Below, piece by piece: positions 25,590-34,638 of a DNA stretch of 64,000 nucleotides; the stretch's first letter is position 1, and each line of letters begins with the position of its first letter. This stretch comes from Candidatus Bathyarchaeota archaeon (GTDB lineage Archaea; Thermoproteota; Bathyarchaeia; Bathyarchaeales; Bathycorpusculaceae): NCBI GenBank assembly GCA_026014725.1, contig JAOZHV010000059.1:248001-312000 (forward strand), in the 5' to 3' direction. The position numbers were made by a program, and so were the translations under genes. The notes under the pieces are model-generated. The model made no database searches. It saw nothing but the letters and a program-made list of their open reading frames with translations, and was not told where the DNA came from.

Positions 25590-26303
25590 ATGCCTCCAAG
25601 AAGCGTTGAAGACTACCTCAAAGCCATATACGACCTATCCAAAAACGGAAACCCAGTCAGCACCACAGACCTCTCCAAAATGCTTAACGTAGCGCCAGCC
25701 AGCGTCACAGAGATGCTCAAAAAACTATCCGAGAAAAACTACATCCAGTATTCACCATACCATGGCACCACCCTAACGAGCGCTGGAAAACAAATTGCTG
25801 AAAAAATGGCAAGAAAACATCGCTTACTCGAGCGCTTCCTATCCGACGTACTAAAAATAGACAAAGTGAAGGTTCACAGTCAAGCTTGCGAAATGGAACA
25901 TGCCCTCTCAGATGACGCAGAAGAATCACTCTGCAGATTCCTAAAACACCCAGAGAGCTGTCCTGACGACGGCAAAATTATCCCGCCCTGCGACCTACAA
26001 ATCGGAAGCTGTGCAGAATGCATACACCTTCATAATCAAGGCTTAGAGGAAGTTGGCAAACGCAAAGAAAACCTTGTCGCTCTAAGTGAGCTAAAAGATG
26101 GGCAAACAGGAAAAATCCAGTTCATCAGAGGCGGCCACAATGTGCTCCAGCGCCTCTTAGACATGGGGCTCACGCCAAGCACAAAAATAACCCTAATCAA
26201 AGCAGCACCCTTCGAGGGGCCAATCCAGGTTTCTGTGCGGGGTTCAAAATTGGCGCTCGGCAGAGGTATAGCGTCAAAAGTCTTTGTTGAAATTCAGGAT
26301 TAA
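25590..26303 (+). CDS. DtxR/MntR-family metal-dependent regulator fused to FeoA domain
   Basis: 237 residues. An N-terminal winged helix ([16 protein letters not shown], then [20 protein letters not shown]) and a metal-binding dimerisation helix region ([32 protein letters not shown]) define the DtxR/MntR fold. Extra cysteines appear in [15 protein letters not shown]. The last ~75 residues form an FeoA/SH3-like domain ([18 protein letters not shown], then [20 protein letters not shown]). It lies immediately upstream of feoB and behind two palindromic operators, so it is probably the ferrous iron sensor for this unit. Confidence 0.9.
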   Translation: MPPRSVEDYLKAIYDLSKNGNPVSTTDLSKMLNVAPASVTEMLKKLSEKNYIQYSPYHGTTLTSAGKQIAEKMARKHRLLERFLSDVLKIDKVKVHSQACEMEHALSDDAEESLCRFLKHPESCPDDGKIIPPCDLQIGSCAECIHLHNQGLEEVGKRKENLVALSELKDGQTGKIQFIRGGHNVLQRLLDMGLTPSTKITLIKAAPFEGPIQVSVRGSKLALGRGIASKVFVEIQD

Positions 26304-26323
26304 ACTCGGAAGGTGTTTGGGCT

Positions 26324-28282
26324 GTGTCGTCAGATAATAAAAATAACGAATGTAAGCAGTTAACGGTTGCTTTAGCAGGCAATGCGAACGTTGGCAAAAG
26401 TGTACTCTTTAACCAGTTAACAGGTTCGAATCAGATTATCGGTAACTGGCCAGGAAAAACCGTTGACCGCGCCGAAGGCACGTTGCGCTATGAGGGTTAT
26501 GATATTAAAGTTATTGATTTGCCAGGCATTTACTCTTTTTCTACTTTTTCGATGGAGGAGCTTGTTTCCCGCGACTACATAGCCTTGGAGAAACCTGATG
26601 TTGTGATTAATGTTTTGGACGCGTCGGTTCTTGAGCGAAACCTGTTCTTCACAATCCAACTCATCGAGATGGGAGTACCCCTTGTTATTTGTTTAAACCA
26701 AGTGGACGAAGCCAAGAAAAAAGGCATAATCATCGACAAAGAAAAACTGAAAAACACGCTCGGTGTACCCGTCGTATTTACTGTTGCTATTCGCGGCGAA
26801 GGCATCTATGAACTAATGGGTGAAGCAGTTAACGCTGCCTTGGACCCCCCTAAAACTAAGCAATTGAGATACCGAAAAGACGTTGAGGAGAGTATCGGAA
26901 AACTCCAGCACATCATCGAAAAGGCGAATCTTGACATTCACTATCCAGCCCGCTGGCTCTCCATTAAGTTGCTTGAGGGCGACACTGAAATAATCAAGCT
27001 GCTTTCCGAAAAGTCCCGCGAAATTGTTGATGCAGCAGTAGTCATATCCCAAGAATTGGCGAGCACTTGTCAAGAGCCTTGCTTTTCAGTAATTGCTTCG
27101 GAACGATATTCACTTGCTAGCTCAATTGCCGCATCAGCACTCCAGCAAAGCGAAATCAAGAGCACTTTCTCTGAAAAACTCGATTGGTTAACCACGCACA
27201 GAGTCTGGGGGTACTTTACTTCGGCAGGAGTCATTGCAGGTTTGTTGCTTTGGACGTTTTTTGTAGGAAACGCGCTCTCAACCCTAATCGCAGATGGCTT
27301 AAACCTTATTCAACCAATTGACCCAGCGTTGTCTGCAAGCCAGCCAATTCTAAGCATTATCCTCAACGGTGTTTGGGGCGGATTCACCGCTGGCGTCACT
27401 TTAATCATTCCTTTCGTTATCCCGTTCTACTTGTTACTAGCTATAGTTGAGGATTCAGGGATACTAACACGGGTAGCGTTCATGATGGATAGCGCTATGC
27501 ACAAGATAGGCTTACATGGCAAAGCCTTGATTCCGATAATTCTCGGTTACGGCTGCAACGTGCCAGCAATTCAAGCATGCAAAATCATGGAAACACGACG
27601 CGAGCGGCTCTTGGCAGCGTTCGCCATCACTTTTGCGCCTTGCTCAGCCAGAACCATAATACTGTTCGGCATGGTGGGACTATTTGTTGGTATTCAATGG
27701 GCGCTTCTGCTGTACGTAGTTGACATTGTGATAATCTTTGCTTTAGGAAGGGTTGCAATGAAAGCAGTTCCCGGCAAATCAACTGGCTTAATCATGGAGA
27801 TGAGCAGTTTTAAGATGCCCGCGCTCAATGTCGTCTTAAAACAAACTTGGACGCGCACAAAATCCATAATCTACGTTGTGTTCCCCATATACATAGTCTT
27901 CAGCGCGCTTATCCAAGCACTCTACGCCCTAAACCTGCTGACGCCAATTAGCAACGCACTGGCACCGTTAACGGTAGGATGGCTGGGCTTACCAGTAGCA
28001 GCGGGGGTACTGCTAATATTGGGCACGGTTCGCAAAGAATTCATACTCGTTGGTGCAGTTGCAATCCTTGGCACCACGAACTTGCTGGTCGGCTTTACGC
28101 CAGTGCAGTTGGTCGTGATGGCGCTGGTGGCAATGCTCTACATTCCATGCGTGGCAACTGTGGCAATCTTGGGCAAAGAATTCGGTTGGAAAGCAACAGC
28201 AGTCATAACAGCATCAAACATTGGGGCTGCATTGTTAATCGGCGGCTTAGCATTCAGGTTGCTGACGCTTTTGGGACTCTAA
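26324..28282 (+). CDS. feoB: Ferrous iron transport protein B
   Basis: 652 residues. Membrane ferrous iron importer with an N-terminal G domain: G1 [18 protein letters not shown], switch region [16 protein letters not shown]3 DLPGIYSFS and G4 [12 protein letters not shown]. After a helical spacer (to about 290) a membrane domain with two Gate motifs follows, including [20 protein letters not shown] and [16 protein letters not shown]. Start GTG 26324, 20 bases after the regulator gene. No separate feoA is present; its domain is fused to the regulator instead. Confidence 0.95.
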   Translation: MSSDNKNNECKQLTVALAGNANVGKSVLFNQLTGSNQIIGNWPGKTVDRAEGTLRYEGYDIKVIDLPGIYSFSTFSMEELVSRDYIALEKPDVVINVLDASVLERNLFFTIQLIEMGVPLVICLNQVDEAKKKGIIIDKEKLKNTLGVPVVFTVAIRGEGIYELMGEAVNAALDPPKTKQLRYRKDVEESIGKLQHIIEKANLDIHYPARWLSIKLLEGDTEIIKLLSEKSREIVDAAVVISQELASTCQEPCFSVIASERYSLASSIAASALQQSEIKSTFSEKLDWLTTHRVWGYFTSAGVIAGLLLWTFFVGNALSTLIADGLNLIQPIDPALSASQPILSIILNGVWGGFTAGVTLIIPFVIPFYLLLAIVEDSGILTRVAFMMDSAMHKIGLHGKALIPIILGYGCNVPAIQACKIMETRRERLLAAFAITFAPCSARTIILFGMVGLFVGIQWALLLYVVDIVIIFALGRVAMKAVPGKSTGLIMEMSSFKMPALNVVLKQTWTRTKSIIYVVFPIYIVFSALIQALYALNLLTPISNALAPLTVGWLGLPVAAGVLLILGTVRKEFILVGAVAILGTTNLLVGFTPVQLVVMALVAMLYIPCVATVAILGKEFGWKATAVITASNIGAALLIGGLAFRLLTLLGL

Positions 28283-28352
28283 CCCCTCCTCATTTCTTTG
28301 CAAGCCTAAAAGCAAGCAACCATTATATTTGATTCAATGGTTAGTTTGGTTT

Positions 28353-28472
28353 ATGTCAACAACAGCGCCACATTGTCCCTGCCCAAAAAGAGACTGCCCA
28401 CGCCATGGCAACTGTGAAGAATGCGTGCGGCACCACAAAGAAAAGGGCGAGTGGCCATACTCTGCAAGGTGA
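28353..28472 (+). CDS. Very small Cys-rich protein
   Basis: 39 residues: CPCPKRDCPRHGNCEECVRH contains six cysteines in a tight cluster, then a basic end. It probably binds zinc or an iron-sulfur cluster. Similar short Cys-rich proteins with a CPxxxCPRHGxCxxC pattern occur in methanogens and bacteria without a known function. ATG 28353, behind a weak site. It ends 5 bases before the next small gene, so the two are a pair. Confidence 0.7.
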   Translation: MSTTAPHCPCPKRDCPRHGNCEECVRHHKEKGEWPYSAR

Positions 28473-28477
28473 ATAAT

Positions 28478-28717
28478 ATGGCTAAGCCGTCAGAGCGTGA
28501 AGCGCAAAAGAAACGGGAAAATATACAGAGGTATTTTTGGGATATTGTTGGTTCTGTTGAGCATATTTCTTTGCCTAAGCTGGAGGACGCAGTTAGGAAA
28601 GAGTTCAACTGTCAAGACGACAGGTTTGTTCAAACGCAGGTCAATCTGATGCAGACTGAAGCAAGAATCAGAGTGCAAAGCAACGTCAAAGTATGGATAA
28701 AACAGCCGCCAACCTGA
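28478..28717 (+). CDS. Small hypothetical protein
   Basis: 79 residues from ATG 28478, the first start after the stop of the Cys-rich gene. Basic and helical at the N-terminus (EREAQKKRENIQRYFWD), followed by a possible winged-helix-like HISLPKLEDAVRKEF and LMQTEARIRVQSNVKVWI. Function not recognised. A helix-turn-helix role is only suggested by the pattern. Confidence 0.6.
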   Translation: MAKPSEREAQKKRENIQRYFWDIVGSVEHISLPKLEDAVRKEFNCQDDRFVQTQVNLMQTEARIRVQSNVKVWIKQPPT

Positions 28718-28727
28718 AAAACGGCCC

Positions 28728-29204
28728 TTAGAGGTCTGATTGTGAAGTTCTTTGGGGCTTTTTCGTCAATTTACCTTTAGCGCAATACTCACAAGTACCG
28801 TAGATATCTATTCGTTGACCGCTGGGGGTGAATTGAACTTTTCCAGTTGCTTTTTTGACAAGTTCTTTTGAGGCTTGGTCGTCTAAATCTTGGATTTTGC
28901 CACATTGCAAGCATATCAGGTTTATGTGTGGTTCTAGGTAAGGGTCATAGCGTGTTTGTCCTTTAGGAAAATTAAGTTCTTGGATTAATCCGCTGTCTTT
29001 TAGGATATTTAGGGTGCTGTAAACAGTGGCTAGGCTGACTGTTGGATTTGTCTTTTTAACTGCCGTGTAGATTTTTTGTACACTCGGATGCTCGGGGCTT
29101 CCCAGCGCGATTTTACAGACGGCTATACGTTGAGGAGTGGCTTTGTAGCCTTTGCTGCGAAGTGCATTTATAATTGATACTTCAGTTTTCTGCGTGGACT
29201 GCAT
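28728..29204 (-). CDS. Fur-family regulator, PerR-like
   Basis: 158 residues from ATG 29204 (MQSTQKTEVS); the longer frame adds an improbable hydrophobic leader. The winged helix reads NALRSKGYKATPQRIAVCK and SLATVYSTLNILKDSG. Metal sites are visible in EPHINLICLQCGKIQDL and the second pair YGTCEYCAKGKL (structural zinc CxxC...CxxC). It is transcribed divergently from catalase with a 69-base gap, the classical arrangement for a peroxide sensor. Confidence 0.88.
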   Translation of the reverse strand: MQSTQKTEVSIINALRSKGYKATPQRIAVCKIALGSPEHPSVQKIYTAVKKTNPTVSLATVYSTLNILKDSGLIQELNFPKGQTRYDPYLEPHINLICLQCGKIQDLDDQASKELVKKATGKVQFTPSGQRIDIYGTCEYCAKGKLTKKPQRTSQSDL

Positions 29205-29220
29205 AACTAATACTAGGTAA

Positions 29221-29239
29221 TAATAATTCTTAAATAATA
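29221..29239. promoter_or_regulatory. Imperfect Fur/PerR-box-like dyad
   Basis: TAATAATTCTTAAATAATA is a 19-base AT-rich pseudo-palindrome (6 of 9 base pairs symmetric) in the gap between the Fur-like and catalase genes. It overlaps the probable catalase TATA box TTAAATAAT. Its position fits repression of both genes, but the match is weak and AT-rich sequence gives chance symmetry. Confidence 0.4.
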
Positions 29240-29273
29240 TTGCGGTGAAAGTTAATAGCAAGGAAGAATTTTT

Positions 29274-30716
29274 ATGAAAGAAAATTTAACCACCAATCAA
29301 GGCTCATCTGTTCCTGACGACCAAAATTCTCTCACTGCTGGAAAAGACGGGTATGTGATGCTCCAAGATGTCCATTTGATTGAGAAGTTGGCGCACTTTA
29401 ACCGTGAACGCATCCCTGAACGCGTCGTCCATGCCAAGGGCGCTGGTGCAGGAGGCTACTTTGAAGTAACCAAAGACGTAACCAAATATACAAAGGCTAA
29501 ATTTCTCTCAGAAGTGGGCAAACGCACCGAAGTCTTCGTACGATTCTCCACAGTAGGCGGAGAAAAAGGCTCAGCGGACGCTGAACGCGACCCCCGCGGC
29601 TTTGCAGTTAAATTCTACACAGAGGATGGAAATTACGACCTCGTCGGCAACAACACACCAGTATTCTTTATCCGCGACCCCCTCAAGTTCCCAGACTTCA
29701 TCCACACTCAGAAACGCCACCCTGGCACCAACCTTAAAGATGCAAACATGTTCTGGGACTTCCTATCTCTAACACCTGAGTCTGTGCATCAAGTAACCAT
29801 TCTGTTCTCAGACCGCGGTACCCCACGCTCATATCGCCACATGAACGGCTACAGCAGCCACACCTACAAATGGTACAATGAATCAGGAGAAGTATTCTGG
29901 GTAAAATATCACTTCAAAACTGACCAAGGCATACAAAACCTAACACGTGAAGAAGCAGAACACATAAAGGGAACAGACCCAGACCACGCCACCCGTGACC
30001 TCTTTAAAGCCATCAAAAACGGCAACTACCCCTTTTGGACACTACAAATGCAAATTATGCCTGCCAAAGACGCCGAAACCTACCGATTCAACCCCTTTGA
30101 CGTTACCAAAGTTTGGCCCCACGGCGACTACCCGCCAATTGACATCGGCAAAATGGTGCTCAACCGTAACCCATCCAACTATTTCGCTGAAGTTGAACAA
30201 GCAGCCTTCTCGCCAGGCAACTTTGTACCAGGCATTGGAGCTTCGCCGGACAGGATGTTACAAGGCAGACTATTTGCTTACCATGACGCGCACAGGTACC
30301 GCTTAGGACCCAACTACCTGCTGTTGCCAGTTAATCAGCCTAAAGGCGTGAAAGTCAAGAATTACCAACGCGACGGCTACATGCGTTTTGACGGAAACTT
30401 TGGCGACGAACCCAACTACTACCCTAACAGCTTCGGTGGACCCGAACCCAACCCAGAAGCGGCGGAGCCAGCCTTTGAGATTTCAGGTCAAGTTGCACGC
30501 CAACCATACACGCACCCCAACGACGACTTCGTACAGCCAGGCAACCTCTACAGGAAAGTCATGACTGACATTGACCGCGAACACTTAATCGGCAACATAG
30601 TATCACATCTGTGCAATGCTAACAAGGACATCCAGCAACGGCAAGCAAGAATCTTCTACAAAGCAGACCCTGAATATGGCCAACGAGTAGCAGAAGGCTT
30701 AGGCATAGAACTCTAA
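29274..30716 (+). CDS. kat: Monofunctional haem catalase
   Basis: 480 residues. Splits hydrogen peroxide to water and oxygen. The distal haem His is in [16 protein letters not shown] and the distal Asn in [15 protein letters not shown]. The proximal tyrosine is in [20 protein letters not shown]. Clade 3-type length, without the large C-terminal flavodoxin domain of clade 2. GGAAG site before ATG 29274. The divergent Fur-like gene is its probable regulator. Catalase is patchily distributed in archaea, so transfer from bacteria is possible but not tested here. Confidence 0.95.
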   Translation: MKENLTTNQGSSVPDDQNSLTAGKDGYVMLQDVHLIEKLAHFNRERIPERVVHAKGAGAGGYFEVTKDVTKYTKAKFLSEVGKRTEVFVRFSTVGGEKGSADAERDPRGFAVKFYTEDGNYDLVGNNTPVFFIRDPLKFPDFIHTQKRHPGTNLKDANMFWDFLSLTPESVHQVTILFSDRGTPRSYRHMNGYSSHTYKWYNESGEVFWVKYHFKTDQGIQNLTREEAEHIKGTDPDHATRDLFKAIKNGNYPFWTLQMQIMPAKDAETYRFNPFDVTKVWPHGDYPPIDIGKMVLNRNPSNYFAEVEQAAFSPGNFVPGIGASPDRMLQGRLFAYHDAHRYRLGPNYLLLPVNQPKGVKVKNYQRDGYMRFDGNFGDEPNYYPNSFGGPEPNPEAAEPAFEISGQVARQPYTHPNDDFVQPGNLYRKVMTDIDREHLIGNIVSHLCNANKDIQQRQARIFYKADPEYGQRVAEGLGIEL

Positions 30717-30721
30717 GCCCA

Positions 30722-30748
30722 TTCTTTCTTTTTTAACAGGAATCTTTT
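30722..30748 (+). terminator. T-rich terminator after catalase
   Basis: TTCTTTCTTTTTTAAC followed by a second T run (AATCTTTTTTATAA) directly after the catalase stop codon, as expected for archaeal oligo-T termination. The second run could also act as TATA region of the next gene. Confidence 0.4.
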
Positions 30749-30788
30749 TTATAATCAATTTGTTTCTTCAATGTGAAAGTGAAACAAT

Positions 30789-31022
30789 ATGCCTGAATCA
30801 ATCGAGAAAAGAGTACAACAAGCCCTTGACGATATTAGACCGCAAATCCAAATGGACGGCGGAGACGTAGAACTAGTCGCTGTGGAGGGAAAAACTGTCA
30901 AAGTCCGCTTAGTTGGGCATTGCGCAGGTTGCCCCATGTCGCAAATGACGCTTAAAAACGGCATTGAAGCACACCTTAAGTCAGTGGTTCCAGAAGTACA
31001 AAAAGTCGAAGCGGTACATTAA
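30789..31022 (+). CDS. NifU C-terminal-domain iron-sulfur scaffold protein
   Basis: 77 residues: QMDGGDVELVAVEGKTVKV, then the CxxC site HCAGCPMSQMTLKNGIE, as in the Nfu/NifU C-terminal domain. Members carry iron-sulfur clusters to client apo-proteins. Single domain, normal size. ATG 30789 with T-rich/TATA sequence TTTTTTATAA upstream. Its clients are unknown; the radical SAM enzymes here (38367-39539 and 44596-45885) need such clusters. Confidence 0.88.
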   Translation: MPESIEKRVQQALDDIRPQIQMDGGDVELVAVEGKTVKVRLVGHCAGCPMSQMTLKNGIEAHLKSVVPEVQKVEAVH

Positions 31023-31128
31023 GTCAAACAACACTCAATAATCATTAAATTTTATATTTTTTTGTTTAGGGCAAATCTGTATTTAGCCTTCATAAAGTTT
31101 TAGAAATAAAATTAATTAATGTTTAATT

Positions 31129-31193
31129 GGGTTAAGAGGGAATGCATTGATGGCACGTCCATCACACTTGCATATCCACACAACTCTTAACCC
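31129..31193. ncRNA. Candidate structured RNA (three nested stems)
   Basis: In the 243-base gap between convergent nifU-like and RuBisCO genes, three perfect inverted repeats are nested: outer GGGTTAAGAG/CTCTTAACCC (31129-31138 and 31184-31193), middle ATGCA/TGCAT (31142-31146 and 31169-31173) and inner TGATGG/CCATCA (31148-31153 and 31159-31164) around the loop CACGT. The remainder of the gap is AT-rich with nothing recognised. Strand and function unknown; a bidirectional terminator or small RNA are both possible. Confidence 0.4.
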
Positions 31194-31265
31194 CTTGCTT
31201 CAATTCTAAAAAACAGTCACTAAAAATTCAAGAAGTAGATTGAAAACTAAAAAAAGAAGAAAGAT

Positions 31266-32489
31266 TCAGCTTTTCCAGTGCTCTAAGGCAAGAGCCAGCT
31301 CCCTGTGGCTTTTTGCATATTCACCAAGCGTTTTGCCCTCCAGAGTCGCATCGACTGCTTGGCGCATCGCTTTAGCGCCTGCCACTGTTCCTTGTGGATG
31401 TCCATGAATGCCGCCGCCAGCCTGAAGAACCACATCAGCTCCAAAGTTTTCCAGCAATGCAGGCACAAGACTTGGATATAGCCCGCCGGATGCAACAGGC
31501 AACACAGGCTTCAATCCGCTCAGTTCGGTCTTGCAGGCTTCAATGTTTTCCAACACTTCCTCTTTTGTCTCTGACATTTTGCCTACAACTGTGCCAACGT
31601 GCAGTTGGTCAACACCAATCACCCGCGCGACTGTCACTATGGGCTTCATAGCTATACCGTGCAGGGGATTTTTGGTGAAGGCTGCGTGTCCAGCGCGGTG
31701 CGCGTGAAGGACAAGTTTGAAATTTTGGTTTCTAAGCGTTTGCAGAGCTGACCAGCCGCAGGTTAAAATGTCTATCATGAGGTATTCTCCGCCTTGGTCA
31801 ACGACGGCTTGGGCGCGTTTGAGCAGGGTTTGGGTTTCAGCGGTGATGTTTACCATGTAAACTTTGTGTTCACCAGTCTCGCTCTGAGCTTTGTCTCGGC
31901 TCTCCAGCGTCTGCACCAAACGTTCCTCAAAGGGGTTAAAAGCTTGGCTACTGAGGTTCTCATCATCTTTCACGACATCGCAGCCACCCAGCCATGCTTC
32001 GTAAGCAACTTTGGCGTGGTCTTTAGTTTTTAAGCCCAATTTAGGCTTGATGATGGCGCCTACAAGCGGGCGTTTTGGCACGTTTAAGAGTTTGCGGATT
32101 CCGTCTATTCCGTAGGCTGGACCCTTAAAACTGGAGATTAACGTTTTAGGAAGGTGTATGTCGAGTAAACGCAGGTTCTTGAGCGCTTTTAGCCCGAAAA
32201 CATTGCCTGCAATGCTGCTTAGGATGTTTGGCATGTTGGCTGGCTCAAAAAGTTCAATCGGATAAGCAATTTTTATCGTGTTACCGTGGATGCTGTACAC
32301 GTGGGCTGCCAGTTGCTTAACGTAGGGCTGTTCGGTTGTTAGCTCAGTCCATGTGCCAACAGAGCTTTCAGCGGCAACGCCGCCTGCGGCTTCGTTTAGG
32401 CTTATGCCGTCAGGTTCAACGCTAAATGTGCAGGTTAAGTCTGTTTCTTTTGGTTTATAGTTTAAATCAACAAAGTCTAGATACTTCAA
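31266..32489 (-). CDS. rbcL: Form III ribulose-bisphosphate carboxylase (large subunit only)
   Basis: 407 residues from TTG 32489, six bases after AGAGG (GTG 32504 would add five). Carboxylates ribulose 1,5-bisphosphate formed from nucleotides to two 3-phosphoglycerates. Active-site residues are present: Lys in GAIIKPKLGL, the carbamylated Lys and metal ligands in GCDVVKDDENL, HRAGHAAF, Lys in loop 6 VGTVVGKMSE, SGGLYPS and QAGGGIHGHP. Short N-terminus and no small subunit gene fit form III. Loop 6 continues SETK rather than the more usual EG after GKM. Divergent from AMP phosphorylase, its pathway partner. Confidence 0.92.
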   Translation of the reverse strand: MKYLDFVDLNYKPKETDLTCTFSVEPDGISLNEAAGGVAAESSVGTWTELTTEQPYVKQLAAHVYSIHGNTIKIAYPIELFEPANMPNILSSIAGNVFGLKALKNLRLLDIHLPKTLISSFKGPAYGIDGIRKLLNVPKRPLVGAIIKPKLGLKTKDHAKVAYEAWLGGCDVVKDDENLSSQAFNPFEERLVQTLESRDKAQSETGEHKVYMVNITAETQTLLKRAQAVVDQGGEYLMIDILTCGWSALQTLRNQNFKLVLHAHRAGHAAFTKNPLHGIAMKPIVTVARVIGVDQLHVGTVVGKMSETKEEVLENIEACKTELSGLKPVLPVASGGLYPSLVPALLENFGADVVLQAGGGIHGHPQGTVAGAKAMRQAVDATLEGKTLGEYAKSHRELALALEHWKS

Positions 32490-32580
32490 AGAGAAACCTC
32501 TCACTGAGTATTGTGAACTGCTTTTTCCTTAAAATCTTTAACTATAGCCACAGCAATCAAATAGTATCGGTGGCTTTGCA

Positions 32581-34125
32581 GTGGAGCTAAAAGTTGAACT
32601 CTTAAACATCACCACAGGCGGAAACCGAATTGCCCTCTTAAGCGAAGAAACCGCCAGCCAGTTAGGCGTGCACAGTTCTGACAGAATAAAAATTACGTAT
32701 GGCAAAAAAGAACTGATTGCAATAGCAAACATTGCAGAGCACTTTCCAAATGACCGCATCGGACTCTTCGAGGAAACCGAAGCAGCACTGCAAGTTAAGG
32801 GTGACGAGATTGTCCAAGTTCATTTAGCTTCGCTTCCAGAGTCACTTTTTAGTGTGCGTGCCAAACTTCATGGGGAGCGCCTTCGTGAAAAGGACATTAT
32901 GAACATTGTAAAGGACGTTGTTGAGCGGCATTTGAGCACGGTTGAAATCGCCGCGTTCCTCACAGCCCTCAGCATCCACGGATTAAGCACAGCTGAGAAC
33001 GAAGCTTTATCAAGAGCTATGGTTGCAACAGGGAAAACGCTTCATTTTGGCAAGGGACCAATTCTAGACAAGCACAGTGTCGGCGGCATCCCAGGCGACA
33101 AAACCAGCATGCTGGTCGTGCCCATAGTAGCAGCTGCAGGATTCACCATACCCAAAACCTCCTCGCGGGCAATCACGTCTCCAGCTGGAACTGCTGACAG
33201 AGTAGAAACCCTCTGCCCAGTCAACCTTTCTATTCACGAAATTCAAAATGTTGTAGAAAAAACTAATGGGTGCCTTGTTTGGGGTGGCTCTCTTGAGCTT
33301 GCACCAGCCGACGACCTGTTCATTCAAGTAGAGTATCCGTTGGGGATTGACCCGATGTTGTTGCCTTCTATTCTGAGCAAGAAGAAAGCCATCGGCGCCA
33401 CCCACGTTGCTGTTGACATTCCAACAGGGATGGGCGCAAAAATTAAGACACGGACAGAAGCGTACGTTTTGGCTTCTGATTTTGTGGATTTAGGTAAACG
33501 TTTAGGCTTAAATATTCAGTGCGCCCTGACTTTTGGTGACCAACCGTTAGGATGCACCATTGGACCAGCGCTGGAAGCCAAAGAAGCGTTGATGACTCTT
33601 ATGGGGCGTGGTCCACCTGACTTGCGGGAGAAAGCCGTGAGCCTTGCTGGGATGCTTTTTGAGATGGTTGGGGTTGAGAACAGCCGAGTTGTGGCTGAGG
33701 AAATGGTTGATTCTGGCAAAGCTGAAAAGAAACTGCGAGAAATCATCGCGGCTCAGGGTGGAAACCCAAGGGTTAAACCTGAAGATTTGCCTGTTGGTTC
33801 CGAATCTGCTGTTGTGCGTTCGGATAAAGCTGGCAAGGTCCTGTGGCTTAGCACTGAAGATATTGTGCGCATCGCTCGTGAGGCAGGAGCACCAAAGGAA
33901 AAAGGCGCAGGCGTGGTTTTACATGCCAAGTTAGCGGATAGTGTACGTAAAGACGGCGTCTTGTTTGAAATTTTTGCGGAACGAAGTAGCAAGTTGTCTT
34001 CTGCTTTGGAGTTGGCTAAACGGTTGTCACCTATTGTGCTGAGCAAAAAGCCTGAGGAAAAAATGATTCTAGACCAGATACCTGAAAAAACAACCCGTGA
34101 AAAAACTTTCATGCTTGACCGATGA
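32581..34125 (+). CDS. deoA: AMP phosphorylase
   Basis: 514 residues. Phosphorolysis of AMP (or CMP, UMP) to ribose 1,5-bisphosphate plus base, the first step of the archaeal nucleotide route to RuBisCO. An archaeal N-terminal domain (about 1-80) precedes the thymidine-phosphorylase-like core: DKHSVGGIPGDKTSMLVVP (phosphate loop), SSRAITSPAGTADRVE and GCLVWGGSLELAPADD. The GTG start lies 91 bases from the divergent rbcL start, so the pair may share control. The middle enzyme, ribose 1,5-bisphosphate isomerase, is not in this window. Confidence 0.92.
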   Translation: MELKVELLNITTGGNRIALLSEETASQLGVHSSDRIKITYGKKELIAIANIAEHFPNDRIGLFEETEAALQVKGDEIVQVHLASLPESLFSVRAKLHGERLREKDIMNIVKDVVERHLSTVEIAAFLTALSIHGLSTAENEALSRAMVATGKTLHFGKGPILDKHSVGGIPGDKTSMLVVPIVAAAGFTIPKTSSRAITSPAGTADRVETLCPVNLSIHEIQNVVEKTNGCLVWGGSLELAPADDLFIQVEYPLGIDPMLLPSILSKKKAIGATHVAVDIPTGMGAKIKTRTEAYVLASDFVDLGKRLGLNIQCALTFGDQPLGCTIGPALEAKEALMTLMGRGPPDLREKAVSLAGMLFEMVGVENSRVVAEEMVDSGKAEKKLREIIAAQGGNPRVKPEDLPVGSESAVVRSDKAGKVLWLSTEDIVRIAREAGAPKEKGAGVVLHAKLADSVRKDGVLFEIFAERSSKLSSALELAKRLSPIVLSKKPEEKMILDQIPEKTTREKTFMLDR

Positions 34126-34136
34126 AAGCAATTGGT

Positions 34137-34505
34137 TTAGTGATGTCTGATTGCTCCACCAATCAAGCCTCCGATTGCTGAAACGATTCCTGCGAATACC
34201 GCAAATAGAATCGCTATAACGCCAACTGCCAAACCAGCTAAGCCGCCGAACAAAGCGCCCGCAATGCCCTCTGCGATTCCGCCCATTACTGCTAGACCTA
34301 CAAATGCTAGTATAGCTATTATGATGCCGCCGAAGATGCCTGCTAAAAAACCAGCCAGTGCTCCTCTACCGATACCTGTCGCGATGAGTCCAGCAACAAG
34401 TCCGCCGATGAATCCACCGATTAAATGCCCCAGTCCTGGAAAGAAAAAACCAAGGAGCAATGTTACCAAAAAGCCTACAAAAGCGCCCAACCATATGCTT
34501 CCCAA
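34137..34505 (-). CDS. DUF5518-like glycine-rich membrane protein (copy 1)
   Basis: 122 residues, almost entirely Gly/Ala/Ile/Val with four hydrophobic segments; typical piece GGFIGGLVAGLIATGIGRGA. DUF5518-type proteins are archaeal membrane proteins of unknown function. It is a paralogue of the next gene upstream (34639-35010): both end SAIGGLIGG followed by basic residues. Converges with AMP phosphorylase with an 11-base gap. Confidence 0.7.
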   Translation of the reverse strand: MGSIWLGAFVGFLVTLLLGFFFPGLGHLIGGFIGGLVAGLIATGIGRGALAGFLAGIFGGIIIAILAFVGLAVMGGIAEGIAGALFGGLAGLAVGVIAILFAVFAGIVSAIGGLIGGAIRHH

Positions 34506-34638
34506 CTTTTATTCACCACCTTTACAAGTAATTTCTCAGTGAATGCAAAAAATAAACACTAAACAATACATGGGTTGTTTAAATAATGGTTTGTTGGTGT
34601 AGTTACGCAATCACAATGCTTTGGAAACGGAAAACTGC

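Noticed and set aside
31151-31213. Mini-frame MARPSHLHIH inside the nested hairpin
   Set aside because: About 20 residues, no good binding site, and it coincides with the stem bases, so structure explains the sequence better.
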